The translations under genes were made by a program, and so were the position numbers. Below are positions 53,967 to 62,231 of a stretch of DNA of 64,000 nucleotides, one piece after another. The notes under the pieces are model-generated. The model was given only the letters and a program-made list of their open reading frames with translations. It did no database searches and was not told where the DNA came from. Every line of letters begins with the position of its first letter. The first letter of the stretch is position 1. Source of the DNA: Bacteroidota bacterium (lineage in GTDB: Bacteria > Bacteroidota > Bacteroidia > AKYH767-A > 2013-40CM-41-45); contig QQVM01000021.1 in the NCBI GenBank assembly GCA_003389385.1, positions 1-64,000 on the forward strand, in the 5' to 3' direction.

Positions 53967-55169
53967 ATGCAGAGAAGGCGCTTACTGAGCAGAAGTGTAA
54001 TAATCCTGGCATTTATAAGCCTTTTCACTGATATAGCCAGCGAGATGCTTTACCCGGTGATGCCGCTTTTTCTTCAGAGTGCAGGATTTACAGTGATGTG
54101 GATTGGAGTGCTCGAAGGAGTTGCAGAACTCATAATCGGAATTACGATCGGATATTTTGGTAAATGGTCCGACAGACTCGGACGCAGAATGCCCTTTGTG
54201 AAAAGCGGATATGCGATGAGCGCGATAGCCAAACCCATTATGGGATTGTTCACATCCTTGCCCCTGATTTTTATGGCCCGCATTACAGAAAGACTTGGTA
54301 AAGGGGTTCGTTCTTCGGCGAGAGATGCTCTGCTTGCAGATGAATCTTCAGAACAAACACGAGGAAGAGTTTTTGGTTTTCATAGAAGCATGGACACTCT
54401 TGGCGCAGCAATCGGACCTGTCATTGCCCTGATTTATCTTTCTTTCAATCCGGGTGATTACAGAACCATGTTCCTGATTGCATTCATTCCGGGCGTAGCA
54501 GGAGTATTGCTTACATTTTTGATCAGGGAAAGCGCCCGTGATGGTTCTGTCAAAAGTAGACACAAAGGATTTTTCTCTTATCTGAAATATTGGAAGAGTA
54601 GCTCAGAAGGTTATAAATGGATTGTTGCAGGCTTACTATTGTTCGCTTTTTTTAATGGTTCAGATGCATTCTTGTTTCTTATGTGCAAGGAAGCAGGTGT
54701 TAGCGACAGAAACATGATTCTTGCATATGTGCTTTACAATTTTGTATTCGCAGCCTTATCCATGCCGGCAGGCAAAATGGCAGACAGAATTGGAATGAGA
54801 AGGGTAATCATGACCGGACTGCTTTGCTTTGCAGTCGTTTATTCAGGTTTTTCAGGATTGAACAATACCATCCTTGTGTTTGTCCTTTTCAGTCTTTACG
54901 GAATTTATGGCGCATGCACAGACGGAATCACAAGAGCCTGGATCAGTAAAAATTGTTCAGCAAGCGAAAAAGGAACTGCATTCGGATTCTACAAAAGTTG
55001 GGCAAGTGTAATGAGTCTCTCGGCTAGTTTTCTAACGGGATGGATATGGATGAATTTTTCACCGAAGGCTGCCCTTTTGTTCAGTGCCTTGGGAGCTTTT
55101 ACAGCCTTTCTCTATTTTTTATTGATTTTACCTAAAAAAACGACAGATTTCCTGCTCTCCGACTCCTGA
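53967..55169 (+). CDS. Major facilitator superfamily transporter
   Basis: A 400-residue inner-membrane protein with about 12 predicted transmembrane segments. The loop 2-3 motif GKWSDRLGRRMPFV and the mirrored loop motif AGKMADRIGMRRVI in the second half mark the MFS fold, as does LGKGVRSSARDALLAD. The subfamily is one of poorly described bacterial MFS proteins; the substrate is unknown. The two-base distance from the phosphatase gene implies co-transcription, so a link to phosphate-ester use is possible but only inferred. Confidence 0.88.
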   Translation: MQRRRLLSRSVIILAFISLFTDIASEMLYPVMPLFLQSAGFTVMWIGVLEGVAELIIGITIGYFGKWSDRLGRRMPFVKSGYAMSAIAKPIMGLFTSLPLIFMARITERLGKGVRSSARDALLADESSEQTRGRVFGFHRSMDTLGAAIGPVIALIYLSFNPGDYRTMFLIAFIPGVAGVLLTFLIRESARDGSVKSRHKGFFSYLKYWKSSSEGYKWIVAGLLLFAFFNGSDAFLFLMCKEAGVSDRNMILAYVLYNFVFAALSMPAGKMADRIGMRRVIMTGLLCFAVVYSGFSGLNNTILVFVLFSLYGIYGACTDGITRAWISKNCSASEKGTAFGFYKSWASVMSLSASFLTGWIWMNFSPKAALLFSALGAFTAFLYFLLILPKKTTDFLLSDS

Positions 55170-55245
55170 AAAGAGTTAGCCAAATTGTTAAAAAATAAGC
55201 AGATTTGTTGGCGTAAAATGTTTAGGTAATTTATATTGAAATCCT

Positions 55246-55253
55246 TATTTTTG
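55246..55253 (+). promoter_or_regulatory. Possible -7 box for the type B cargo gene
   Basis: TATTTTTG matches TAnnTTTG, about 74 bases before the start codon; the -33 side shows only TTTAG. The leader contains the pair GTGCAT and ATGCAT (about 55277-55297), a weak stem. Confidence 0.35.
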
Positions 55254-55326
55254 GATGAATTGAAAGATTATGAAAGGTGCATGGCGGGAAAAATGCATCA
55301 GGGTGTTAATCTAAACTATTCTACGC

Positions 55327-58300
55327 ATGATTAAAGTTACTTACAACTTCGTCAGGTTTTTGATAATCCTGATCATGGCAATTGTTGTGCATAACAATGA
55401 AGTTCGCGCAAGTCATGCGATGGGTGCGGATCTTACCTATGCATGTGTAGGAGGAAATCCAAATCAATACTTACTTACCTATTCCTTTTATCGAGATTGC
55501 GACGGTATATCTGCTCCATCATCAGTTACGATTTCCTATACTTCTTCCTGTTTTGGCGGAGGCAGTGTCACCCTTAATCCTACGCCATCTTCACCAACTC
55601 ACATCACACCGGTATGTCCGACTGCCCTCACCACTTGCAATGGAGGTACATTCACAGGAATTGAGGAATGGATTTATACCGGAACTGTGACTCTGCCAGG
55701 TCCGTGTGCCGACTGGAGATTTAGTTTTTCGCACTGTTGCAGAAATGGAGCCATTACAACAATAAATGCTCCAACTGCAGATAACATTTATGTATACTCA
55801 TTGCTCAATAATACAATGGGTTGTAATAACTCGCCAACTTTTGGAAACAGACCGGTTCCTTTTGCGTGTGTAGGACAAAGGTTCTGTTTCAATCACGGTG
55901 CAAACGATCAGGATGGTGATTCCATCACTTATCAGTTGATCACACCTTTTTCTGGAGCAACAACAACCGTTACCTATACAGCTCCTTATTCAAGCACGCA
56001 GCCTGTGAGATCAAATCCTCCGGTTTCATTCAACCCGATTACAGGGGATATTTGCATGGTTCCTACACAAACAGACGTTACAGTATTTGCAGTATTGGTA
56101 TCAGAATATCGGAATGGGGTATTAATTGGACAGGTTGAGAGAGATATTCAGCTAACTATAAACAATTGTAATAACTTTCTTCCATTGCTTACGGGGATAA
56201 ATGGTTTGCCTTCATTCACAATGAGTGCTTGCGCCAATACACCAATTAATTTCTGGTTTAGGTCTATAGACGCTGATGTGCCCAACACTACCAGAATCAC
56301 CTGGGATTTTGCCATTCCGGGAGGAACACTCACTACGACAGGAGGGAATCGCGACACTGCCTATTTCAGTTGGACACCTACTACAGCACAGATCAGTAAT
56401 TCTCCATATTGCTTTACCGCTACTGTCGAGGATGATAACTGCCCGTATCTCGGAGTGAATGTCTATTCCTATTGCATAACAGTCTGTGGATTGGATGCCA
56501 ATGCCGGAATCGATCAGGTTGTGAATTGCGGTGCTACCGCAAACTTGAGTGGTTCAGCTACTGGGAACTGCAGTTCCAATTATACTTACACATGGAATCC
56601 GGGAGGTGTATCCGGACAAAATTTAAATGGAGTAGGAGTTGGAACTTATCAGCTGATAGTCAGCAACAATGTTTGCAGCGACACAGACTATGTGGATGTT
56701 CTTCCCGGTCCCGGTGTACCCGTTGCAAACTTCAACTTCACTACTAATTGTAGCAGTACACAGGTGCCTTTTTCGGATCAGTCTGTTGCCACCGGCGTAA
56801 ATATTACACAATGGAGCTGGAATTTTGGAGATAACAATACCTCCAACCAGCAGAACCCAACACATACTTACGCAGCAAATGGAACTTATAATGTGACACT
56901 TATTGTCACAACCGCAACAGGTTGTCAGGATACAATTATGCAGCAGGTCACAGTCAGTACCAATGTGCCGAATGCAGTTTTCAGTTCACCTGCTGTCTGT
57001 AACGGTACAGCCATGAATTTCTCTGACCTTTCTACAGGCGGACAGATTGTGGCTTGGAGCTGGAACTTTGGCGATCCTGGTAGTGGAGCCAACAACACCT
57101 CTAATGCTCAGAATCCATCACACACTTTTACCGGAGCAGGAACTTTCCCGGTGAGTCTGCAGGTTACAAATGCGGCAGGTTGTTCAACTACTGTCCAACA
57201 GAACGTAACTGTAAATGCAAATCCAACTGTCTTTGTGGCTGATGCGCAAATTTGCATCGGCAGTTCAACAAATCTGACTGCCCCGGCAGGATTTTCTAAC
57301 TATAACTGGAATCCTGGTGGAGCTTTGCAGACAATTACGGTTAGCCCTGTCGTAAACTCGTCATATACAATCACTGTTACTGATGCTAATAATTGTCAAG
57401 GAAGTCATACCGTAAATGTGACTGTTAACCCTTTGCCACTTGCTGATGCAGGGCAGGATCAGACGATTTGTGCAGGCACCAATGCAACTTTAACAGCAAG
57501 TGCAGGTGGTGCTACTTACGTGTGGAATCCCGGGAATCTTAACGGACAAAGTGTGTCTGTTAGTCCTGCTAGCACACAGATATATACGCTTACTGTTACT
57601 AGTGCTGCCGGATGTGTAAACACAGATCAAATTACCATCAATGTAAACCCTATGCCATTAGTTGAGGCCGGGGATGATCTTGCGATATGCAAAGGTGAGT
57701 CTGCAACGTTGACCGCAATTGGAGCTGGTAATATTATTTGGACTCCAGGACCAATTAATGGTGCGTCGATTACTGTTAGTCCATTAGTCACAACCACTTA
57801 TACTGTGACCATAAGCGATGGAATAGGCTGCACCGGAACTGATGCGGTTACTTTAATTGTGAATGAAATACCTGTGGCTGACTTCTCAAACTCAGCCCCG
57901 GTTTGTCAGGGTAATATTGTTACGTTTAACGATATATCAACCATTCCTGTTGGTACCATTACGAACTGGCTTTGGGACTTTGGAAATGGCCAATCTTCCA
58001 ACCAACGAAATCCACAAAATACATATGTTGCATCTGGGAATTTCAATGTACAGCTCATTGTAACTTCTAACGGAGGTTGTAAGGACACCACAGTTCAGTT
58101 GATTGTGATCAATCCTATTCCTGCTGTGGATGCCGGAGCTGATGCAAATATTTGTCCGGGCTTTAATGCCACTCTTACAGCAGCTCCTGCAAATCAATAC
58201 TTGTGGACTCCAGGCAACTTTATTACGCAATCAATCACAATTAGCCCGGCTGCTACGACCGATTATACACTTACTGTTACTGATGTGAACGGATGTCAGA

Positions 58301-60063
58301 ACACTGATGTCGCCAGAGTTATTGTGAATCCAGTTCCTGTAGCGAATGCAGGTCCTGATCAGAGCATATGTTTCGGAGAAAATACAACTTTATTTGCCGC
58401 CGGTGTTGGCAATTATACCTGGACTCCTGGAAATTCCAATTCTGCAAGCTTTAATGTGAGTCCTGCAGTAACAACCACCTATCAATTGCATGTTGTGAAC
58501 GCATTCGGTTGCGAAGATTTTGATGATGTTACAGTACAGGTTAACCCCATTCCGGTTTCGGCCTTTACTTCAAGCGGACCAGTTTGTCAGGGTAATCCGG
58601 TATCTTTTACAGATGTTTCGACAGTCAGCTCAGGAAGCATAACTTCATGGTCTTGGGATCTTGGTAGCGGAGTGGTGAGCACAATACAAAACCCTTCATT
58701 ACCTTATAATACAGCAGGTATTTTCAATATTCAGCTAATTGTTACTACAGATGCAGGTTGTAAGGATACAATCTTGAACCCGCTTACCATTTGGGCAACA
58801 CCGGTTGCCTCCTTCACAAACACCAATGTCTGCGAGGGAAATCCGATACAGTTTAGTAATACGTCCACAATTTCTGATGGTACCAGCTTGATTTACTCAT
58901 GGAACATGGGTGACAATTCCGGCACTTCCAACTCCGCATCTCCTTCATATCAATATTCTGTTTACGGATCTTATCCGGCAACCTTGTCAGTCAGTTCAGT
59001 AAATGGCTGCTCAGACCAAATAACCCGTATCGTCAATGTCTTTCCTTTGCCAACTGCGGCTCTCACACATACTTTTGCCTGTGAAGACAGTCCTGCTCAG
59101 TTTCAGGATATGTCCACTGTTCCTGCAGGAAATATTAGTTCATGGTATTGGACTTTTGGAGACGGATCTATCGGCACTTTCCAAAATCCTCAACACACCT
59201 ATAACGACCCGGGCTATTATCCGATCACATTACTTGTAAGTACTAATAATGGTTGTCAGGATATGGCAAATTCAGTTATCAGAATTGCTCCACGACCTGT
59301 GTCGGATTTCAGCACTCAAAATGTATGCTTCGGGGAGTTTACTGCACTCACAGATTTGTCTTATCCTGTCACAGGCAGCATTACCCAATACAGTTGGAGC
59401 TTTGGAGACGGAAACACATCCTCTGATCAGGATCCTGTGCATTTTTATAATTCTCCAGGTTGGTATCAGGTTTCTCTTACCGTGACCTCCGATAGTGGTT
59501 GTGTAACCACTCTGACAAGACCGAATGCTGTGCAGATTTACAGGCCTCCTACAGCTTTGTTCTCAAGCAGCGATGCTCAGGCCAGCGATATTTATCCGCT
59601 GATTAATTTCTATAATGAGACAGGTTCGCTTGGTACTTATCAGTGGGATTTCGGTGATGGCACTACAGCGACGGATTACTCGCCAACTCATATGTATCCT
59701 GATGTGGGAACTTATGTAGTCCGCCTTATCACAGTTGATTTGAATGGCTGTGTGGATACTGTTTATCGTACAGTTGAGATTAAGCCTAGCTCAACAACCT
59801 ATATACCCAATGCGTTTACTCCCAATGGAGATAAGAAAAATGACATGTTTAGGGTTTATACACATAATGTCACTCAACTTGAAGCACAAATTTTTGACCG
59901 TTGGGGACTCAAGGTCTTTGAATGGGATAATCTGGAAGGCGGCTGGGACGGAAGGGTAGAGGGAAATCCTGCTCAAGCTGATGTGTACATTTATCGGGTT
60001 ACGACCACTGATGTGAACAGCAAGCGGGAAGTTTACATCGGCCACGTCAGTCTCGTCAGATAA
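55327..60063 (+). CDS. PKD-rich giant surface protein with T9SS type B (gliding-motility-type) sorting domain
   Basis: A 1578-residue secreted protein. A signal peptide (to about residue 28) precedes the widespread ASHAMGADLTYACVGGN opening and a cysteine-rich N-terminal region (about 30-390). From about residue 390 there are six Ig/SprB-like modules (for example AGQDQTICAGTNATLTA) mixed with about eight PKD domains (WSWNFGDNN, WLWDFGNG, WYWTFGDGS, YSWSFGDGN and similar). The C-terminal 90 residues are the CHU_C domain (YIPNAFTPNGDKKNDMF, FDRWGLKVFEW, GGWDGRVEG, YIYRVTT), which directs type B secretion by the T9SS. Role as adhesin or matrix protein is inference. Two terminators follow. Confidence 0.93.
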   Translation: MIKVTYNFVRFLIILIMAIVVHNNEVRASHAMGADLTYACVGGNPNQYLLTYSFYRDCDGISAPSSVTISYTSSCFGGGSVTLNPTPSSPTHITPVCPTALTTCNGGTFTGIEEWIYTGTVTLPGPCADWRFSFSHCCRNGAITTINAPTADNIYVYSLLNNTMGCNNSPTFGNRPVPFACVGQRFCFNHGANDQDGDSITYQLITPFSGATTTVTYTAPYSSTQPVRSNPPVSFNPITGDICMVPTQTDVTVFAVLVSEYRNGVLIGQVERDIQLTINNCNNFLPLLTGINGLPSFTMSACANTPINFWFRSIDADVPNTTRITWDFAIPGGTLTTTGGNRDTAYFSWTPTTAQISNSPYCFTATVEDDNCPYLGVNVYSYCITVCGLDANAGIDQVVNCGATANLSGSATGNCSSNYTYTWNPGGVSGQNLNGVGVGTYQLIVSNNVCSDTDYVDVLPGPGVPVANFNFTTNCSSTQVPFSDQSVATGVNITQWSWNFGDNNTSNQQNPTHTYAANGTYNVTLIVTTATGCQDTIMQQVTVSTNVPNAVFSSPAVCNGTAMNFSDLSTGGQIVAWSWNFGDPGSGANNTSNAQNPSHTFTGAGTFPVSLQVTNAAGCSTTVQQNVTVNANPTVFVADAQICIGSSTNLTAPAGFSNYNWNPGGALQTITVSPVVNSSYTITVTDANNCQGSHTVNVTVNPLPLADAGQDQTICAGTNATLTASAGGATYVWNPGNLNGQSVSVSPASTQIYTLTVTSAAGCVNTDQITINVNPMPLVEAGDDLAICKGESATLTAIGAGNIIWTPGPINGASITVSPLVTTTYTVTISDGIGCTGTDAVTLIVNEIPVADFSNSAPVCQGNIVTFNDISTIPVGTITNWLWDFGNGQSSNQRNPQNTYVASGNFNVQLIVTSNGGCKDTTVQLIVINPIPAVDAGADANICPGFNATLTAAPANQYLWTPGNFITQSITISPAATTDYTLTVTDVNGCQNTDVARVIVNPVPVANAGPDQSICFGENTTLFAAGVGNYTWTPGNSNSASFNVSPAVTTTYQLHVVNAFGCEDFDDVTVQVNPIPVSAFTSSGPVCQGNPVSFTDVSTVSSGSITSWSWDLGSGVVSTIQNPSLPYNTAGIFNIQLIVTTDAGCKDTILNPLTIWATPVASFTNTNVCEGNPIQFSNTSTISDGTSLIYSWNMGDNSGTSNSASPSYQYSVYGSYPATLSVSSVNGCSDQITRIVNVFPLPTAALTHTFACEDSPAQFQDMSTVPAGNISSWYWTFGDGSIGTFQNPQHTYNDPGYYPITLLVSTNNGCQDMANSVIRIAPRPVSDFSTQNVCFGEFTALTDLSYPVTGSITQYSWSFGDGNTSSDQDPVHFYNSPGWYQVSLTVTSDSGCVTTLTRPNAVQIYRPPTALFSSSDAQASDIYPLINFYNETGSLGTYQWDFGDGTTATDYSPTHMYPDVGTYVVRLITVDLNGCVDTVYRTVEIKPSSTTYIPNAFTPNGDKKNDMFRVYTHNVTQLEAQIFDRWGLKVFEWDNLEGGWDGRVEGNPAQADVYIYRVTTTDVNSKREVYIGHVSLVR

Positions 60064-60081
60064 ATCCAAATACGAATTGTT

Positions 60082-60106
60082 AAAGCCGGCGCAAGCCGGC
60101 TTTTTT
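60082..60106 (+). terminator. First terminator after the type B cargo gene
   Basis: GCCGGC (60085-60090), GCAA tetraloop, GCCGGC (60095-60100), extended by A-T pairs, then TTTTTT. Confidence 0.9.
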
Positions 60107-60130
60107 ATGTTGTTGATAACTGTGCTGATA

Positions 60131-60160
60131 AGTAGGTCCATCCGGACCTTACTTTTTTTT
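60131..60160 (+). terminator. Second, tandem terminator
   Basis: GGTCC (60135-60139) pairs with GGACC (60144-60148); the stem extends with AGT-A and T-ACT around one bulged T, followed by eight Ts. It backs up the first terminator and insulates the next gene. Confidence 0.72.
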
Positions 60161-60169
60161 ATGCCCCTC

Positions 60170-60177
60170 TAACTTTG
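60170..60177 (+). promoter_or_regulatory. -7 box for the alpha-oxoamine synthase-like gene
   Basis: TAACTTTG, an exact TAnnTTTG match, lies ten bases after the second terminator. A TTG at -33 is not seen. The leader would be about 64 bases long. Confidence 0.5.
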
Positions 60178-60214
60178 TGAGAGAATCATTCGTATCAGGG
60201 TGACATCACAACGC

Positions 60215-60228
60215 GGGTAGAACTACCC
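60215..60228 (+). promoter_or_regulatory. Inverted repeat in the leader before the start codon
   Basis: GGGTAG-AA-CTACCC is a perfect 6-bp inverted repeat, 18 bases before the ATG at 60247. As RNA it forms a GGGTA/TACCC stem with a GAAC loop near the translation start; as DNA it could be an operator. Role unproven. Confidence 0.4.
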
Positions 60229-60246
60229 CCTTAACCGACCCCTTCT

Positions 60247-61518
60247 ATGTCCAGTATTAAAACCAAACATGATCAGGTTTTAGAAATTGTAAACCAGGTT
60301 GCGACAATTGCTGCAAAACTTGGCATTGTTCACAACAACACCGATGATGGCATTCTGGACGGAAGACATATCAGCATTAAAGGGAATAAACTCCTCTATT
60401 TTGGCAGCTGCGGATATCTCGGACTAGAACATGACGCAAGACTCAAACAAGGAGCGATTGATGCCATTCAAAAATATGGTACGCAGTTTTCTTCTTCAAG
60501 AGCTTATGTTTCATCTTCTTATTATCAGGAATCCGAACATTTATTGAGCACAATGTTTGGGGGAAGGCCATTGCTATTACTTCAGTCACTCACGGTTGGT
60601 CATATGTCCAATATACCAATATTGGTAGGCAGTGACGATGCCGTAATTATGGATTCCCAGGTGCATGATTCAGTTCAGACTGCAGTGCAGTTTCTCAAAA
60701 ACAGGGATATTCATGTTGAGTTAGTAAGGCATAACCGAATTGACATGCTCGAGAGTAGAATTAAAGCTCTTAAAAATGATTACCATAAAATCTGGTATAT
60801 GGCCGACGGGGTATATTCCATGCAGGGTGATTATGCACCAATTAAAGATTTGTTCCGTCTTGCTGACCAGTATGAACAATTGTATCTGTATATTGATGAT
60901 ATCCATGGAATGAGCTGGGCAGGACCAAACGGAACAGGGTACGCATTGTCTCAAGGAGATTATCATCCGAAGTTATATCTGACTACCGGTCTTACAAAAG
61001 CATTCGGAACTGCCGGAGGTTTGTTGATTTATCCTGAAGAGTCAAGTTACAATCTTGTCAAGAATACAAGCAAAGCATTCATATTTTCTATTCAGATGCC
61101 TCCGATGGTTCTGGGCGCAAGCATTGCTTCTGCTAAAATTCATCTCAGCGATGAAATTTATACTTTTCAAAAAGAACTTAAAGATAAGGTGTTATTCTTT
61201 AACAGCACTGCGAAAAAATTGGGTCTGCCTCTGATTAATGAAACTGATTCTCCGATTGGTTTCATTGGAGTTGGGAAACCTGATGTGGGTTACAACATGG
61301 TTCGAAGAATGATGAATCATGGATATTATTTTAACCTGAGCGTCTTCCCGTCTGTTTCTTATAATAATACTGGATTGCGTATTCCTTTAAACAGAATGCA
61401 TACTTACCAGGACATTGAAAATCTTCTGAACGAAATTGCAATTCAGTTGCCTATGGCGCTCGAAGATTCTCATTCAAGTATGTCAGACATCATCAAGCAT
61501 TTCAAATTGGTCGCATGA
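60247..61518 (+). CDS. Alpha-oxoamine synthase-like PLP enzyme
   Basis: A 423-residue fold-type I PLP enzyme of the family that includes serine palmitoyltransferase, KBL, BioF and HemA. FGSCGYLGLEHDARL, FSSSRAYVSSSYYQE, MDSQVHDSVQTAVQF, DGVYSMQGDYAPI, YIDDIHGMSW (Asp and His) and the PLP lysine Lys251 in TTGLTKAFGTAGG are visible. The motif GCGYLGLE and the T-K-A-F-G signature fit the family, but several positions differ from well-known members, so the acyl-CoA and amino-acid substrates are uncertain. Candidates include sphingolipid or sulfonolipid synthesis, both known in Bacteroidetes. No acyl-CoA or cysteate gene is adjacent. It has its own promoter and terminator. Confidence 0.82.
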   Translation: MSSIKTKHDQVLEIVNQVATIAAKLGIVHNNTDDGILDGRHISIKGNKLLYFGSCGYLGLEHDARLKQGAIDAIQKYGTQFSSSRAYVSSSYYQESEHLLSTMFGGRPLLLLQSLTVGHMSNIPILVGSDDAVIMDSQVHDSVQTAVQFLKNRDIHVELVRHNRIDMLESRIKALKNDYHKIWYMADGVYSMQGDYAPIKDLFRLADQYEQLYLYIDDIHGMSWAGPNGTGYALSQGDYHPKLYLTTGLTKAFGTAGGLLIYPEESSYNLVKNTSKAFIFSIQMPPMVLGASIASAKIHLSDEIYTFQKELKDKVLFFNSTAKKLGLPLINETDSPIGFIGVGKPDVGYNMVRRMMNHGYYFNLSVFPSVSYNNTGLRIPLNRMHTYQDIENLLNEIAIQLPMALEDSHSSMSDIIKHFKLVA

Positions 61519-61532
61519 CAAAATGCAGAAAT

Positions 61533-61561
61533 AAAAAAGCTCCTTTAAGGAGCTTTTTTTT
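61533..61561. terminator. Bidirectional terminator between convergent genes
   Basis: AAAAAAGCTCCT (from 61533) pairs with AGGAGCTTTTTT, with a three-base loop. The A-run on one side and T-run on the other let it work on both strands, for the PLP enzyme gene and the response regulator. Confidence 0.9.
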
Positions 61562-61579
61562 ATGGTATTGCTGGTTTAT

Positions 61580-62005
61580 TTAAGGCTGTTCGCAGAGTTG
61601 CCAGAAGTTGTTTAGAATAGCTACGGCCGCAACAAAATTTTCAAATGAGATGGGTTTAATGATATAACCGGCAACGTTATAATTGTATGCTTCGAAACGG
61701 TCTTTGTCGTCATTTGAAGTTGTCATTACAAAGACGCTGATATTATGCAAATCTTTATCAGATCTGAGTTCCTTCAGAAATTCCAGCCCATTCATTTTTG
61801 GCATATTGATATCCAGAAGAATAATCCTTGGTAAAGGATTGATCTTGGAGACTCCGTTTGTTCCCCGGAGCATGTCAAGAGCTTCAACTCCATTGTGGGC
61901 AATGGAGAGAGGGTTAGAGATATTGCTTTTCTTAAATGCTCTCTGAACATTCATACAATCCACTTCATCATCATCGACGAGCAGAATATTTACCACTTTT
62001 TCCAT
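61580..62005 (-). CDS. Single-domain response regulator
   Basis: A 141-residue CheY-like receiver without an output domain. The acidic pocket is LLVDDDEVD, the phosphoacceptor is Asp65 in IILLDINMPKMNG, and MTTSNDDKDR and YIIKPISFENF carry the Thr and Lys. The loops around positions 47-57 (RGTNGVSKINPLP) are like those of Rcp1-type regulators that pair with phytochrome-like kinases. It is divergent from the histidine kinase gene, a likely partner. The start MEKVVNILLVDDD is natural. The 226 bases up to the kinase gene hold no obvious feature. Confidence 0.92.
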   Translation of the reverse strand: MEKVVNILLVDDDEVDCMNVQRAFKKSNISNPLSIAHNGVEALDMLRGTNGVSKINPLPRIILLDINMPKMNGLEFLKELRSDKDLHNISVFVMTTSNDDKDRFEAYNYNVAGYIIKPISFENFVAAVAILNNFWQLCEQP

Positions 62006-62231
62006 CTGGACAATTTTTCCGTTTTATCTGAAATATTACGATTTAGACCCTGCTTTGTTACAACATGATGAGTTATAAATATTGATCAAACCGTGAACTG
62101 GATTAACAGGTTGGAAATTGTGCAAGTTGTTGGATTTCATTTAGTTTATAAAAACCGATTCGATGTGTTAAAATGAAACAATATTAGTCTTAATCTTACA
62201 CTTGGGTATCTGAATACTAATAACTGCGTAA

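Noticed and set aside
55270-55314. A 14-codon leader peptide before the type B cargo gene
   Set aside because: ATG 55270 to TAA 55312-55314 exists, but composition and context give no support beyond chance.
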